Source: Yunchengibacter salinarum
GTDB taxonomy: Bacteria; Pseudomonadota; Alphaproteobacteria; Sphingomonadales; Kordiimonadaceae
Direction of reading: 5' to 3'
NCBI RefSeq assembly: GCF_037658235.1
Contig: NZ_JBBJLN010000007.1
Location: 124,001-188,000 of the forward strand
DNA: 64,000 bases
A program made the translations under genes and the position numbers. The notes below the pieces were generated by a model that did not search any database, had not been told where the DNA came from, and was given only the letters and a program-made list of their open reading frames with translations. Positions 1 through 8,967 of the stretch are shown one piece after another (position 1 is the first letter of the stretch; the number at the start of each line of letters is the position of its first letter).

Positions 1-272
1 TCATGGTGCGGGAACGCCTTTGGCGCTTCAGCGTAACCAACCGCACCGAAACCGCGCTGCCGGTGCGCCTGATAGCCGTCCAGCCCGGTAGCGATCTGGA
101 TAATGTAAGCATAACCACATTGCCGCGCACCACGGAACCGGATGTGCGCAATGCCAATGGCGTTGCGGGCCGGTTCGAGTGGCACATGACCCTCGATCCC
201 GGCGAAAACCGCGATATCCTGTTCGGCTATGGCGTGCGCCACCCCGCCGATATGCGCCTTACCGGTCCTTAA
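1..272 (+). CDS. DUF4139 (MuiA-like) protein, C-terminal end only
   Basis: The 5' part lies left of the window. About 90 residues remain and end at TAA 270-272. The last segment has a Trp followed by LDPGE, then FGYGVRHP and a final LTGP. This is the usual end of DUF4139 proteins of the mucoidy-inhibitor A family, where a beta-sandwich closes with W-x-L-x-PGE and a G(Y/F)xVxxP strand. The family has no settled biochemical role. The gene converges on, and overlaps by 14 bases, the M28-like gene on the other strand. The family assignment rests on this short tail, so it is moderate. Confidence 0.55.
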   Translation, partial: MVRERLWRFSVTNRTETALPVRLIAVQPGSDLDNVSITTLPRTTEPDVRNANGVAGRFEWHMTLDPGENRDILFGYGVRHPADMRLTGP

Positions 273-1440
273 CCGCCGACGATGCGGCGGATCGCACCGG
301 CGGCAGGGCGCGCACGAAGGCTTCCGCGAACAGGGCCGCTTCGTGGATCAGCCCCCTGTCGCAGGCGGCCACCGTATCGTCGGGGCGCGCCCGGCGCGGA
401 ACCTGCCCCGCCGCATCCCGCGCTCCGATCACCAGACCGGGCAGGCCGTCCCGCATGAAAGGCAGGCTATCGGGCACATCCAGGCCGGTGCGATGGGCTT
501 TCAGGTGGGTGAAGCGCCCGTCTTCCGTCATCAGGCGACCGGCCAGCCGGGTCAGGCCATTATCCGGCTGAACCGGGGTCAGGCCGCCAAAGCGGGTCAC
601 CACGCCCAGATCACCGGCGCCCACACAGTCCAGCGCCAGCACCAGTGTCTGCCGCTGACGCAGCTCCTGCCGGTGGCGACGCCAGTAATCCAGCGCACCC
701 AGCCGCAGCGGCCCGGCGGCGGAGGTGACCACCAACCGCACCTCGCAGCCGCGCGGCAGGCGCTCCCACAGGCGGCTGGCGGCCACGGTAGCCGCCGCCA
801 CGCCGGACAGATTGTCATTACCCCCCGGCGATGGCCCCAGCCGCACCGCATCAAAGGCCGCCACCATCACCACGGTCAGCAAAGCGGCGCTGACCAGCCA
901 TTTGAGCCAGAGCGGCGGCACCACCCCCACGTCCGCCATGATCGGCACGATGGCCGACAGCACGAACAGCACCAGAAGCCCCACAAGGATCTGACGGCGA
1001 TAACCGGCCTGGCCGGGGCGGAACAGGCTGTCGTTCAAGGGGCTGTCCAGATGAGCGAGAATCAGCACCAGGCGGCGCCCTTCCCCCTTGCTGGCCACCA
1101 GATTGGCGGTTTCCAGCCGCGCCAGAAACCATGACAGCGGCCCGCCGCGCCCATCGGCCACCAGCGTCATCAGCACCACCAGCGCCAGTGCCGCGGCGCT
1201 GATTATGCCAGCCAGAAACCCCGCCGCCCAGACGCAGGCGATCAGACCCAGCGCCGTCAACGCCAGCGCCACCAATGGCGTGCCGGGAGTATTGAATGGT
1301 TCCTCGGTGATGAACAGGCCGGGTATGCCTTCAAGCGGCACGGCCAGTTCCTCCCGCGCATAAAGCTCGTTCTCCGAGCCCGCGCGTCGGTGCGGATACT
1401 GCCCCAGCCGATTCAGCACGTCATGAATACCCAGCGCCAC
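259..1440 (-). CDS. Degenerate M28 peptidase-like membrane protein
   Basis: This is a 393-residue protein with four hydrophobic segments, roughly residues 56-76, 76-96, 150-169 and 178-198. They interrupt a fold that resembles the M28 zinc aminopeptidases. The first ligands are recognisable: AHLDS near residue 130 and GGNDNLSG near 209, with LDCVG near 271. The Glu-Glu pair that M28 enzymes need for base catalysis and metal binding is replaced by SAAG near residues 240-243, and the terminal HTxxDT motif reads RPDDT with no His. It is therefore probably a non-catalytic relative. GTG at 1440 is chosen as the start because AGGAG lies 7 bases upstream; the frame stays open further upstream to an ATG at 1512 that has no such site. 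It diverges from trmFO. Confidence 0.6.
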   Translation of the reverse strand: MALGIHDVLNRLGQYPHRRAGSENELYAREELAVPLEGIPGLFITEEPFNTPGTPLVALALTALGLIACVWAAGFLAGIISAAALALVVLMTLVADGRGGPLSWFLARLETANLVASKGEGRRLVLILAHLDSPLNDSLFRPGQAGYRRQILVGLLVLFVLSAIVPIMADVGVVPPLWLKWLVSAALLTVVMVAAFDAVRLGPSPGGNDNLSGVAAATVAASRLWERLPRGCEVRLVVTSAAGPLRLGALDYWRRHRQELRQRQTLVLALDCVGAGDLGVVTRFGGLTPVQPDNGLTRLAGRLMTEDGRFTHLKAHRTGLDVPDSLPFMRDGLPGLVIGARDAAGQVPRRARPDDTVAACDRGLIHEAALFAEAFVRALPPVRSAASSAVKDR

Positions 1441-1462
1441 GCGCCCCTCTCCTTTCGGGTTT

Positions 1463-1491
1463 TTGAAACCGCGCCCTTTTTTCCTTAAAAT
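1463..1491 (+). promoter_or_regulatory. Probable sigma-70-type promoter of trmFO
   Basis: TTGAAA (1463-1468) and TAAAAT (1486-1491) are separated by 17 bases and lie 75 bases before the trmFO ATG, in the gap between two divergent genes. Both hexamers are one or two bases from consensus. No transcript evidence is available. Confidence 0.5.
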
Positions 1492-1566
1492 CGCGGGCCA
1501 AGTCCAGTACACCCGGCCACAGACAACAGCGGCGCGGCGGACGCCAAATGCACATCAGGAGGTGGC

Positions 1567-2937
1567 ATGAACACCACGACCCCCCACAGCGACATGGCCC
1601 CCATTCATGTGATCGGCGGCGGACTGGCCGGGTCCGAAGCCGCATGGCAAGCAGCCAGCCTGGGCGTGCCGGTGATCCTGCACGAAATGCGCCCCGTACG
1701 CCAGACCGAGGCCCATCAGACCGACGGGCTGGCGGAGTTGGTGTGCTCCAACTCCTTCCGTTCCGATGACGCGGACAATAACGCCGTCGGCCTGCTTCAT
1801 GCGGAAATGCGGCGGCTGGGGTCGCTGATCATGGCGGCGGGCGACACCCACAAGGTGCCCGCAGGCTCGGCGCTCGCCGTGGATCGGGACGACTTCTCCG
1901 CCCATGTGAGCGCCACCATCGCGGATCACCCGCTGATCACGGTGGAACGCGACGTGGTGGACGGCCTGCCGCCCGCCGACTGGGATAGCGTGATCATCGC
2001 CACCGGCCCCCTGACCGATCCGGCTCTGTCGGAAGCAATCCTGAACCTGTGCGGAGAAGAGTCGCTGGCCTTTTTCGATGCCATTGCCCCCATCATTCAC
2101 AAGGACAGCATTGATTTCGACAAGGCCTGGTTCCAGAGTCGCTATGACAAGGGCGACAGTGCCGACTATATCAATCTGCCGCTGGACCGGGACCAGTACC
2201 ACGCCTTCATCACCGCCCTGATCGAAGGCGACAAGACCGAATTCAAGGACTGGGAAAAGGACACCCCCTATTTCGAAGGCTGTATGCCGATCGAGGTGAT
2301 GGCGGAACGGGGGCCTGAAACCCTGCGTTTCGGCCCGATGAAGCCGGTGGGGCTGACCAATCCCCACACCGGGGAGCAACCCCATGCGGTAGTGCAGCTC
2401 AGGCAGGACAACAAGCTGGGCACGCTTTACAACATGGTGGGTTTTCAGACCAAGCTGCGCTATGGCGTGCAGGCGGAAACCTTCCGCATGTTGCCGGGGC
2501 TGGAAAAGGCCCGTTTTGCCCGCCTGGGCGGCCTGCACCGCAACACCTTCATCAACAGCCCCCGCGTGCTGGACGGGCAATTGCGCATGAAGGCGGACCC
2601 GCGCCTGCGCTTCGCCGGGCAGATCACCGGGGTCGAAGGCTATGTGGAGTCCGCCGCCGTGGGCCTGATCACGGGCCGCATGGCCGCCGCCGAGCGCCTT
2701 GGCCGCCAGTTACCGCCCTTGCCGAAAACCACGGCGCTTGGCGCGCTCGTCTCTCATATCACCGGCGGCGCGGATGCCAAAACCTTCCAGCCGATGAATG
2801 TGAATTTCGGCCTGTTTCCGCCGCTTGAAGGCAAGGTGAAAAAGAAGGAACGCAAACCCGCCATGAGCCAGCGGGCGCGCGCGGCGCTGGAAGAATGGGT
2901 CATGGCACAGGAAGGCACCGGCGCGGCGGCGGAATGA
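1567..2937 (+). CDS. trmFO: Methylenetetrahydrofolate--tRNA-(uracil-5-)-methyltransferase TrmFO
   Basis: This cytoplasmic FAD enzyme makes m5U54 in the tRNA T-loop, using methylenetetrahydrofolate as the one-carbon donor. The N terminus carries the dinucleotide-binding loop IGGGLAGSEAAW (about residues 17-28), followed by the family signatures ELVCSNSFRSDDADN and GSALAVDRDDF. At 456 residues it has the expected length. The C-terminal section VNFGLFPPLEGK is also typical of TrmFO and separates it from the related GidA. An AGGAGG site stands 6 bases before the ATG. The gene is transcribed alone, with a TPR gene convergent downstream. Confidence 0.95.
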   Translation: MNTTTPHSDMAPIHVIGGGLAGSEAAWQAASLGVPVILHEMRPVRQTEAHQTDGLAELVCSNSFRSDDADNNAVGLLHAEMRRLGSLIMAAGDTHKVPAGSALAVDRDDFSAHVSATIADHPLITVERDVVDGLPPADWDSVIIATGPLTDPALSEAILNLCGEESLAFFDAIAPIIHKDSIDFDKAWFQSRYDKGDSADYINLPLDRDQYHAFITALIEGDKTEFKDWEKDTPYFEGCMPIEVMAERGPETLRFGPMKPVGLTNPHTGEQPHAVVQLRQDNKLGTLYNMVGFQTKLRYGVQAETFRMLPGLEKARFARLGGLHRNTFINSPRVLDGQLRMKADPRLRFAGQITGVEGYVESAAVGLITGRMAAAERLGRQLPPLPKTTALGALVSHITGGADAKTFQPMNVNFGLFPPLEGKVKKKERKPAMSQRARAALEEWVMAQEGTGAAAE

Positions 2938-2986
2938 TCACGCGGCACCGGCCACGGCGCAATAACCGAAAAGCCCGCCGGGGCGC

Positions 2987-3544
2987 TTAGCGGCCGTCGT
3001 CTGTTTTCTGATTCTTGGCGGCGGTGTCGCTGGCATGGACCATCAGCGCCTCCTCCACAGCCGTAAGCGGCGCACAGGCGGAATCGCACAGGCGGGACAG
3101 GCGGTCCCGGTTGTGGCGGGCCCGCTCCGGCAGGTCCCGTTGCAGAAAGACAAGGGCCTGGCGCTTCAGCGCTTCCCGGTTGTTGGGCGCCAGTTCCAGC
3201 GCGTGCCGGTAATATTTCAACGCGCGGCCCAACTGCTCCAGCGCCTCATAGCTGCGGCCCAGCCCCATCAGGGCCGATACATTGGCCGGGTTGGCCACCA
3301 GCGCCTGCTCGAACAGGGCGCGCGCCTTCTTCGCCTCGTCCTGCCCTTCAGCCGCTTCAAGCGCGGTTTCCCCCTGCTTCACCAGATCACGGGAAATATC
3401 CCGATATTTGGGGGCCACCTGTGCCTGTGCCATCAATGCCGAGGCTTGAACCGGCGCCGAAAAACCCTGCTGTGCCACCGGCGCAACCAGCAGGGCCAGT
3501 GCAAAAGGCATGGCAAGGGCGGAAGCAAAGCGGATATGGCTCAT
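2987..3544 (-). CDS. Exported tetratricopeptide-repeat protein
   Basis: This 185-residue protein has an N-terminal export signal (hydrophobic stretch at residues 8-25, with Ala-rich cleavage candidates around residues 30-40). About three TPR units follow at residues 60-155, for example ALFEQALVANPANVSALMGLG and the next unit ending in HALELAPNN. TPR folds mediate protein contacts, so this is presumably a periplasmic scaffold. The partner cannot be inferred. GAAGGA lies about 8 bases before the ATG. It sits alone between trmFO and the m5C methyltransferase. The C-terminal tail is polar and ends in KNQKTDDGR. Confidence 0.75.
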   Translation of the reverse strand: MSHIRFASALAMPFALALLVAPVAQQGFSAPVQASALMAQAQVAPKYRDISRDLVKQGETALEAAEGQDEAKKARALFEQALVANPANVSALMGLGRSYEALEQLGRALKYYRHALELAPNNREALKRQALVFLQRDLPERARHNRDRLSRLCDSACAPLTAVEEALMVHASDTAAKNQKTDDGR

Positions 3545-3639
3545 ACTGTCGATCCTTCGTTACCGGGGATGCCTGATTATATCCCAAGGCTTGGGCGCTG
3601 TCTCCCCCCTCAGGCGGGGAATTCATGTCATAACGGCCT

Positions 3640-5010
3640 TTATGACGGGGCGCGGCGCAACACCGCCAGGAAAAAACCGTCCGTGCCGTGGCGATGCGGG
3701 GCCAGTTGCAGGCCAAGCCCGGCGGGCAAGCTGCTCTCCCCCGCCGGGTCCAGACTTTCGGGAATGGGCAGACCCAGCCCCGCTTCCGCCCAAAGGCCCC
3801 GTATGGGCATGGCCTCAAACGCGCCATCAGTCTGCCTCAGGAAATCGGCCACCACGTCCTCGTTCTCCTCCGGCAGCAGGGAACAGGTCATATAGATCAG
3901 CCGTCCGCCCGGCTTGACCGCGCGGGCGGCTTCCAGCAGCAGGGCGCGCTGGCGCCCGGCCTGCGCCCGCAACCAGTCCCCATCACCGCGCCAGCGCTGA
4001 TCCGGGTTGCGCCGCCAGGTGCCGGTGCCGGTACAGGGCGCATCCACCACCACCCTGTCCATGGCATCGGCAAGATGCGCCAGGGCGGACTCCCGCCGCG
4101 CGCCTTCCCGGTTCAGCAATACCGGCTGAATATTGTGCGCCCCCGCCCGCGCGGCCCGCTTCTTCAATTCCTGCAAGCGCCCGCGCGCGATATCGCAGGC
4201 GTGAATCTGCCCCTTGCCCGCCATCAGCGCGGCCATAAGCAGACTTTTACCGCCAGCCCCGGCGCACAGGTCCAGCACCTGCATTCCCGGCTTGGGGGCT
4301 GCCATCAGGCAGGCGATCTGCGCCGCTTCGTCCTGGATTTCCACCCAGCCCCTGGCCAGGGCCTTCGTGCCGCTCAGGTCCACCGGCGTCGCCGATCGCA
4401 AGCCGATGGGGGAAAACAGCACCGGTTCGAATCCATCCGGCAGATGGCCCATCACATCCATCAGCCCCGCCAGCTTCAGGGGATTGAGCCGCACATCCAG
4501 CCCCGCGCGACTGTTGAGCGCGGCCATGGCCGCCGCCAGCCCGGTGCCAAAGCGGCGGGTGAGCCCGTCCAGCGCCCAGTGGGGAATGCCCAGCCGCGCC
4601 GCTTCCGGCGCCGCCGACACATCCAGTTGGTGCAGCCGTGCAAGGGCGGCCTGTTCGTCCTCATCCAGCGCGTCGGGGCCATATGGCCCGTGGCCGAACA
4701 ATCCGGCATCGATCCAGTGGGGGCGGCTGTCCTCAGGCATAACAAGTGCCGCCAGCACAAGCGCCCGACCGGTCGGCCCCGACGCGCCCGGCACCGCCGC
4801 CTCTTCAGCGGACCAGAGCAGCAGGGCGCGGTGGCGCAACAGGGAAAAGGCGGCCTCCCGGATGGCGCGGCGATCACCGCTGCCGGCATAGCGGCGGGTG
4901 CGGAAAAACCCGCGCACCAGCCGGTCCATCGGCGCGGCACGGCGGCCCATGGCGGTTTCCACGGCATCGAGAAGCTGGATCAGGTCCCCCAGGCGGGCGG
5001 CTGGTACCAT
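3640..5010 (-). CDS. RsmB/NOP2/Sun-family RNA (cytosine-5) methyltransferase
   Basis: This 456-residue SAM-dependent enzyme methylates cytosine C5 in RNA. The catalytic half has the SAM loop DLCAGAGGKS, the first Cys motif DAPCTGTGTWRRNPD and the second Cys motif TCSLLPEEN, so both cysteines of the two-step mechanism are present. The N-terminal 130 residues match the NusB-like arm seen in RsmB-type proteins. The exact target (16S C967 or another site) cannot be told from sequence. It begins 2 bases after the guaB stop codon and is almost certainly cotranscribed with guaB. The ribosome binding site is weak, which suggests translational coupling. Confidence 0.85.
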   Translation of the reverse strand: MVPAARLGDLIQLLDAVETAMGRRAAPMDRLVRGFFRTRRYAGSGDRRAIREAAFSLLRHRALLLWSAEEAAVPGASGPTGRALVLAALVMPEDSRPHWIDAGLFGHGPYGPDALDEDEQAALARLHQLDVSAAPEAARLGIPHWALDGLTRRFGTGLAAAMAALNSRAGLDVRLNPLKLAGLMDVMGHLPDGFEPVLFSPIGLRSATPVDLSGTKALARGWVEIQDEAAQIACLMAAPKPGMQVLDLCAGAGGKSLLMAALMAGKGQIHACDIARGRLQELKKRAARAGAHNIQPVLLNREGARRESALAHLADAMDRVVVDAPCTGTGTWRRNPDQRWRGDGDWLRAQAGRQRALLLEAARAVKPGGRLIYMTCSLLPEENEDVVADFLRQTDGAFEAMPIRGLWAEAGLGLPIPESLDPAGESSLPAGLGLQLAPHRHGTDGFFLAVLRRAPS

Positions 5011-5012
5011 GC

Positions 5013-6482
5013 CTATTTCGCAGGATAATTGGGGGATTCACGGGTGATGGCCACATCATGCACATGGCTTTCCTTCAACCCGGAATTCGTGATGCGGACA
5101 AATTCCGCCTTTTCGTGCATCTCCCCGATGGTGCGGCTGCCGGTATAGCCCATGCCCGCGCGCAAGCCCCCCACAAGCTGGTGCAGCACATTGCCCGCCG
5201 GGCCCTTGTACGGCACCTGGCCTTCGATCCCTTCGGGGACCAGCTTCAGCGTATCGCTCACATCCTCCTGGAAATAGCGATCCGCGGAACCGCGCGCCAT
5301 GGCACCCACCGAGCCCATGCCACGATACGCCTTGTAGGAGCGGCCCTGATACAGGAACACTTCGCCCGGCGCCTCTTCGGTGCCCGCCAGCAGGGAACCC
5401 ACCATGCAGCAGTCCGCCCCGGCGGCGATGGCCTTGGCAATGTCCCCGGACATGCGCAGGCCGCCATCCGCGATAACGGGAATACCCGCCGCGCGGGTGG
5501 CCTGAACCACATCCAGAAGGGCCGTGAGCTGCGGCACGCCGACCCCCGCCACCACCCGCGTGGTGCAGATGGAACCCGGCCCGATCCCCACCTTCAGGCC
5601 GTCGGCGCCTGCATCGATCAGGGCGCGGGCGGCATCGGGCGTGGCGATATTGCCAGCGATGATATCGGTATCGGGAAAGTCCTTGCGGAAACGGGCCACC
5701 TGCTCAATCACGCGGCTGGAATGACCGTGCGCCGTATCCAGCACCAGCAGGTCCACTTCCGCGTCCACCAGGGCGGCGGCACGGTCATAGCCGTCCTCCC
5801 CCACGCTGGTCGCCCCGGCGCAGCGCAGGCGCCCCTGGCCGTCCTTGCAGCTATCGGGATTGGCCACCGCCTTTTCCATGTCCTTGACCGTGATCAGGCC
5901 CACACAGCGATAGGCTTCGTCCACCACGATCAGCTTTTCGATGCGATGCTTGTGAAGCAGGCGGCGTGCTTCGCCGCTGCTGACACCCGGCTGAACCGTA
6001 ACCACCTGTTCCGTCATCAATTCATGAACCGGCTGCTGCATCCGGTCGGCAAAGCGCACGTCCCGGTTGGTGAGTATCCCCACCAGCTTTTTCGGGCCCG
6101 GACTGTCGCCCCGTTCCACCACCGGGATGCCGGAAATCCTGTGGCGCTGCATCAGGTCCATGGCGTCGGCCAGCGACTGATCGGGATAGATGGTGACCGG
6201 GTTGACCACCATGCCGCTTTCATACTTCTTCACCTGGCGGACCATTTCGGCCTGCTCGGCAATGCTCATATTGCGGTGAAGCACGCCAATACCGCCCGCC
6301 TGCGCCATGGCGATGGCCATGTTCGTTTCCGACACCGTATCCATGGCGGCGGACAGAAGCGGCATGTTCAGCCGTATATTGCGGGAGACGCGGGTGGCGA
6401 TATCCACCTGACCAGGCATCACATCGCTGGCATTGGGGACGAGAAGCACATCGTCAAAGGTGAGGCCGAGACGAATATCCAT
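5013..6482 (-). CDS. guaB: IMP dehydrogenase GuaB
   Basis: GuaB oxidises IMP to XMP with NAD+, the committed step of GMP synthesis. The protein has 489 residues. The N terminus reads LTFDDVLLVP, two CBS domains span about residues 95-205, and the active-site loop GPGSICTTR puts the catalytic Cys at residue 306. The ATG at 6482 is preferred over an in-frame ATG 45 bases upstream. It gives the family N terminus MDIRLGLTFDD and has AGGTG about 6 bases before it. No purine riboswitch is visible in the 157-base leader region. The RNA methyltransferase gene follows after 2 bases. Confidence 0.96.
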   Translation of the reverse strand: MDIRLGLTFDDVLLVPNASDVMPGQVDIATRVSRNIRLNMPLLSAAMDTVSETNMAIAMAQAGGIGVLHRNMSIAEQAEMVRQVKKYESGMVVNPVTIYPDQSLADAMDLMQRHRISGIPVVERGDSPGPKKLVGILTNRDVRFADRMQQPVHELMTEQVVTVQPGVSSGEARRLLHKHRIEKLIVVDEAYRCVGLITVKDMEKAVANPDSCKDGQGRLRCAGATSVGEDGYDRAAALVDAEVDLLVLDTAHGHSSRVIEQVARFRKDFPDTDIIAGNIATPDAARALIDAGADGLKVGIGPGSICTTRVVAGVGVPQLTALLDVVQATRAAGIPVIADGGLRMSGDIAKAIAAGADCCMVGSLLAGTEEAPGEVFLYQGRSYKAYRGMGSVGAMARGSADRYFQEDVSDTLKLVPEGIEGQVPYKGPAGNVLHQLVGGLRAGMGYTGSRTIGEMHEKAEFVRITNSGLKESHVHDVAITRESPNYPAK

Positions 6483-6522
6483 GGGGAGCACCTGCCTGTT
6501 GGGGGGCCAAGATATTCGCCGC

Positions 6523-6551
6523 TTCATACCGAAGATGAGCGCGGCTTACAA
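6523..6551 (-). promoter_or_regulatory. Probable promoter of guaB
   Basis: On the minus strand, TTGTAA (6551-6546) and TATGAA (6528-6523) are separated by 17 bases and lie about 40 bases before the guaB ATG. The match to sigma-70 consensus is reasonable. This is a sequence call only. Confidence 0.45.
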
Positions 6552-6639
6552 TGGCTTTTCCGCCCCCGTCGCCCAAGACCACCCCAAACGTCGCCCAGGA
6601 CCGCCCCGCGGGAACCGCGAAAGGCAAGCGGACACAGGC

Positions 6640-7329
6640 TCAGCCCTTGAAATCCAGCGCCACCACGAACCATTCCTTGCTGTCCGCCCGGCTGGCGGGG
6701 GGCTTGGCATGGCGGACCTGGGCGAAGCGGGTTTTCAACGTGCCCAGCAGGCTGTCGTCAGACCCGCCCTGAAGCACCTTCGCCACAAAGGCCCCGCCGG
6801 GCGACAGCACCATGAGCGCGAAATCGAGCGCCGCTTCCGCCAGGGCCACCGTGCGCAGATGGTCGGTCTGTCGGTGACCGGTAGCGGCATTGGCCATATC
6901 GGACAGCACCAGATCCACCGGGCCGTTCAGCATGTCCCTGATCCGGGCGTCCGCATCCGGCTCCATGAAGTCCATCTGCACCAGATCCACGCCGTCCATG
7001 GGCTCCATCTCAAGCAGGTCGATACCCAGAATGCGCGCGCCGTCGGGGGTGCGCTCCCGCGCCACCTGACACCAGCCGCCGGGCGCGGCGCCAAGGTCCA
7101 CAATGGTGCGGGCCTTCCTGAACAGATTGTACTTGTCATCCAGTTCGCTGACCTTGAAGGCTGCACGGGAGCGATAGCCGAGTCGCTTGGCTTCCGCCAC
7201 ATAAGGATCGTTGAGTTGCCGCTGAAGCCAGCGGGTGGAGGATGCCTTGCGGCCCCGCGCCGTCTTCACGCGCACTTTTCCCCCGCGTGATCGGCTGCGG
7301 GTGCTGTTTCGGTTCCAGGTACGGCTCAT
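6640..7329 (-). CDS. rlmE: 23S rRNA 2'-O-methyltransferase RlmE (FtsJ/RrmJ)
   Basis: RlmE methylates the 2'-OH of U2552 in 23S rRNA on the 50S subunit, using SAM. The protein has 229 residues. A basic tail of about 35 residues precedes the Rossmann domain with DLGAAPGGWCQVA. The catalytic K-D-K-E set can be followed through RSRAAFK, LSDMAN, FVAKVLQGG and RADSKEWF. The ATG at 7329 overlaps the stop codon of the Ppx/GppA gene as ATGA, so the start is fixed by coupling to that gene. The same strand continues, after 157 bases, to guaB. Confidence 0.93.
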   Translation of the reverse strand: MSRTWNRNSTRSRSRGGKVRVKTARGRKASSTRWLQRQLNDPYVAEAKRLGYRSRAAFKVSELDDKYNLFRKARTIVDLGAAPGGWCQVARERTPDGARILGIDLLEMEPMDGVDLVQMDFMEPDADARIRDMLNGPVDLVLSDMANAATGHRQTDHLRTVALAEAALDFALMVLSPGGAFVAKVLQGGSDDSLLGTLKTRFAQVRHAKPPASRADSKEWFVVALDFKG

Positions 7330-8618
7330 GTGATATCGCGTCCTTGTGGGTCGGCGCCTACCCGATCCGTGGCAAAAGCGGTCTGCTCCCGCGCGACGGG
7401 CGGGCGTGTAATGCCGGGCATGGTATTGGCGGGCGGGCTGTCCAGTTGCATCAGGCCGCGCAGAATGCCTTCCCGGATGCCACGATCGGCCACCCGCAGG
7501 CTCGGCACCTGCCACATGCCCAATATACCTTCCAGAATAGCGCAGCCGGCCACCACCAGGTCCGCGCGCTCCCGCCCGATACAGGGCTGAGCGGCGCGTT
7601 CGTCATAGCTCATCTCCGCCACCTGATGGCTGAGCCGCTGAATGTGATGGGCCTTCATCCAGGCGCCGTCCACCTCGTCCCGGATATAGCGGGGCAGCTT
7701 CAGATGCAAGCTGGCCAGCGTTGTCACGGTGCCGCTGGTGCCCAGAAACTGAACCCGGCGGCGACCGATGCAGGCTCCCACATTGTGCGCCTCCTCAAAG
7801 GCATTGAGATGGGTCTTCACCTCGTCGATCATGGCGGCATAGGCGTTTGCCGAAGCGTTCCCGCGGGCATCGCCGAACTGCTCGGTCAGGTTCACCACGC
7901 CCCACGGAATCGACATCCAGCCCTGAATTTCCGAACCGCCACCCGGCTTCATCCGCACCCAGATCAGCTCCGTGCTGCCGCCGCCAATGTCAAACACCAG
8001 CGCGTGACGATTGGTGGGCGCCACAAGGGACTGGCACCCCATCACCGCCAGCCGCGCCTCCTCCGCCGCCGAGATGACCTCGATGTTCAGGCCGGTTTCC
8101 TGCTTGATACGATCCACGAAGACATCCCGGTTGCCCGCCACACGGCAGGCTTCCGTGGCCACATGGCGCATACAGGTAACGCCGCGACGGTCGATCTTCT
8201 GGGCGCAGATTTTCAGGGCGTCCACCGTACGATCCATAGCGGCTTCGGACAGGTCGCCACTGGCCTTGATCCCCTCGCCCAGGCGGACAATGCGGGAAAA
8301 GGCATCCACCACACGGAAACCGTGCCGCGTTGGTTTGGCGATCAGCAGTCTGCAATTATTGGTGCCAAGGTCGATGGCGCTGTAAACGCCGCGAAAGCCG
8401 CCGTCCCGGTCACGCCCGCCCCGACGCCCCCGGCTGCGGCGACCGCCCGCACGATGCGCTTCGCCCGAACGCTCAGGCCGCCCGCCGCCAGCCGAATCAC
8501 TCGCCGACCGTTGCCGCGAAGGCGCGGGCTGCGCCTTTGGCCCTTCTTCGCTTTTGAAACCGGGGCGCGGTGCTTTCCCGCGCTGCCGATTACTGGCCTG
8601 ACCACGATCGGACGGCAT
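7326..8618 (-). CDS. Ppx/GppA family phosphatase (exopolyphosphatase or pppGppase)
   Basis: This 430-residue protein belongs to the ASKHA phosphatases that cleave polyphosphate or pppGpp. A basic, low-complexity extension of about 75 residues comes first (many Arg, Gly and Ser), then the phosphate-1 motif SAIDLGTNNCRLLIA and the phosphate-2 motif FDIGGGSTELIW. Sequence alone does not separate Ppx from GppA. The extension is unusual and might bind RNA or polyphosphate, which is inference. The gene is translationally coupled to rlmE (ATGA overlap). Its upstream region is shared, divergently, with the small SOS-type ORF at 8848. Confidence 0.85.
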   Translation of the reverse strand: MPSDRGQASNRQRGKAPRPGFKSEEGPKAQPAPSRQRSASDSAGGGRPERSGEAHRAGGRRSRGRRGGRDRDGGFRGVYSAIDLGTNNCRLLIAKPTRHGFRVVDAFSRIVRLGEGIKASGDLSEAAMDRTVDALKICAQKIDRRGVTCMRHVATEACRVAGNRDVFVDRIKQETGLNIEVISAAEEARLAVMGCQSLVAPTNRHALVFDIGGGSTELIWVRMKPGGGSEIQGWMSIPWGVVNLTEQFGDARGNASANAYAAMIDEVKTHLNAFEEAHNVGACIGRRRVQFLGTSGTVTTLASLHLKLPRYIRDEVDGAWMKAHHIQRLSHQVAEMSYDERAAQPCIGRERADLVVAGCAILEGILGMWQVPSLRVADRGIREGILRGLMQLDSPPANTMPGITRPPVAREQTAFATDRVGADPQGRDIT

Positions 8619-8772
8619 ACCTGCGTTCCCGAACTTTTACCGACCCCTTTGAGAGCCGTTATTTTCTTCACCATGCGGCCTTCAAAGCCACGCTGGTTCA
8701 CTTGGGGAAGAAGATAACACCCTACCGGGCGGGAATCCAATTTTATAATATGTTCCTGTAATGTCCGCCTAT

Positions 8773-8787
8773 GTTCTAATATTGTTC
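8773..8787 (+). promoter_or_regulatory. Perfect alphaproteobacterial LexA box (GTTC-N7-GTTC)
   Basis: GTTC at 8773-8776 and GTTC at 8784-8787 are separated by exactly 7 bases (TAATATT). This is the direct-repeat LexA operator known from Alphaproteobacteria. It abuts a -35-like TTTACA (8788-8793), with a weak -10 candidate, TTTCTA, 17 bases further on (8811-8816). It lies 60 bases before the 39-residue ORF. GTTCT within it and AGAAC at 8798-8802 also form an inverted repeat. LexA binding is inferred. Confidence 0.65.
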
Positions 8788-8847
8788 TTTACAATGAGAA
8801 CATAACATGATTTCTATAGCATATGGCACATCAGGAAAGGATATCCC

Positions 8848-8967
8848 ATGGACAGTCATATGCTTTCGCTCGCCGCCTTTGCCCTGATCGGGGTCGCCGG
8901 TTTGCTCAGCCTGGCCCACGGGCTGACCATTCTGGTGCGGCACAGCCTGAAACAGGCGTTGAGATGA
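8848..8967 (+). CDS. 39-residue single-pass membrane peptide, probably SOS-regulated
   Basis: This is a short gene with strong local signals: AGGAAAGG about 7 bases before the ATG, a perfect GTTC-N7-GTTC box upstream, and a long-stem terminator starting one base after the TGA. The product begins MDSHML. It has one hydrophobic helix at about residues 6-30 (LSLAAFALIGVAGLLSLA and on) and a basic tail with His, Lys and two Arg residues, which suggests an inner-membrane peptide with its C terminus in the cytoplasm. Small LexA-controlled membrane proteins in this class include SidA of Caulobacter, which blocks division through FtsW and FtsN. I see no alignable homology to SidA, so that role is inference. 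Confidence 0.65.
   Translation: MDSHMLSLAAFALIGVAGLLSLAHGLTILVRHSLKQALR

Noticed and set aside
6483..6639. Purine riboswitch before guaB
   Set aside because: The leader lacks the three-way-junction core sequences; only an ordinary promoter is seen.
8342..8740. Alternative minus-strand frame over the start of the Ppx/GppA gene
   Set aside because: It overlaps the Arg-rich N-terminal extension in another frame and shows no motif.
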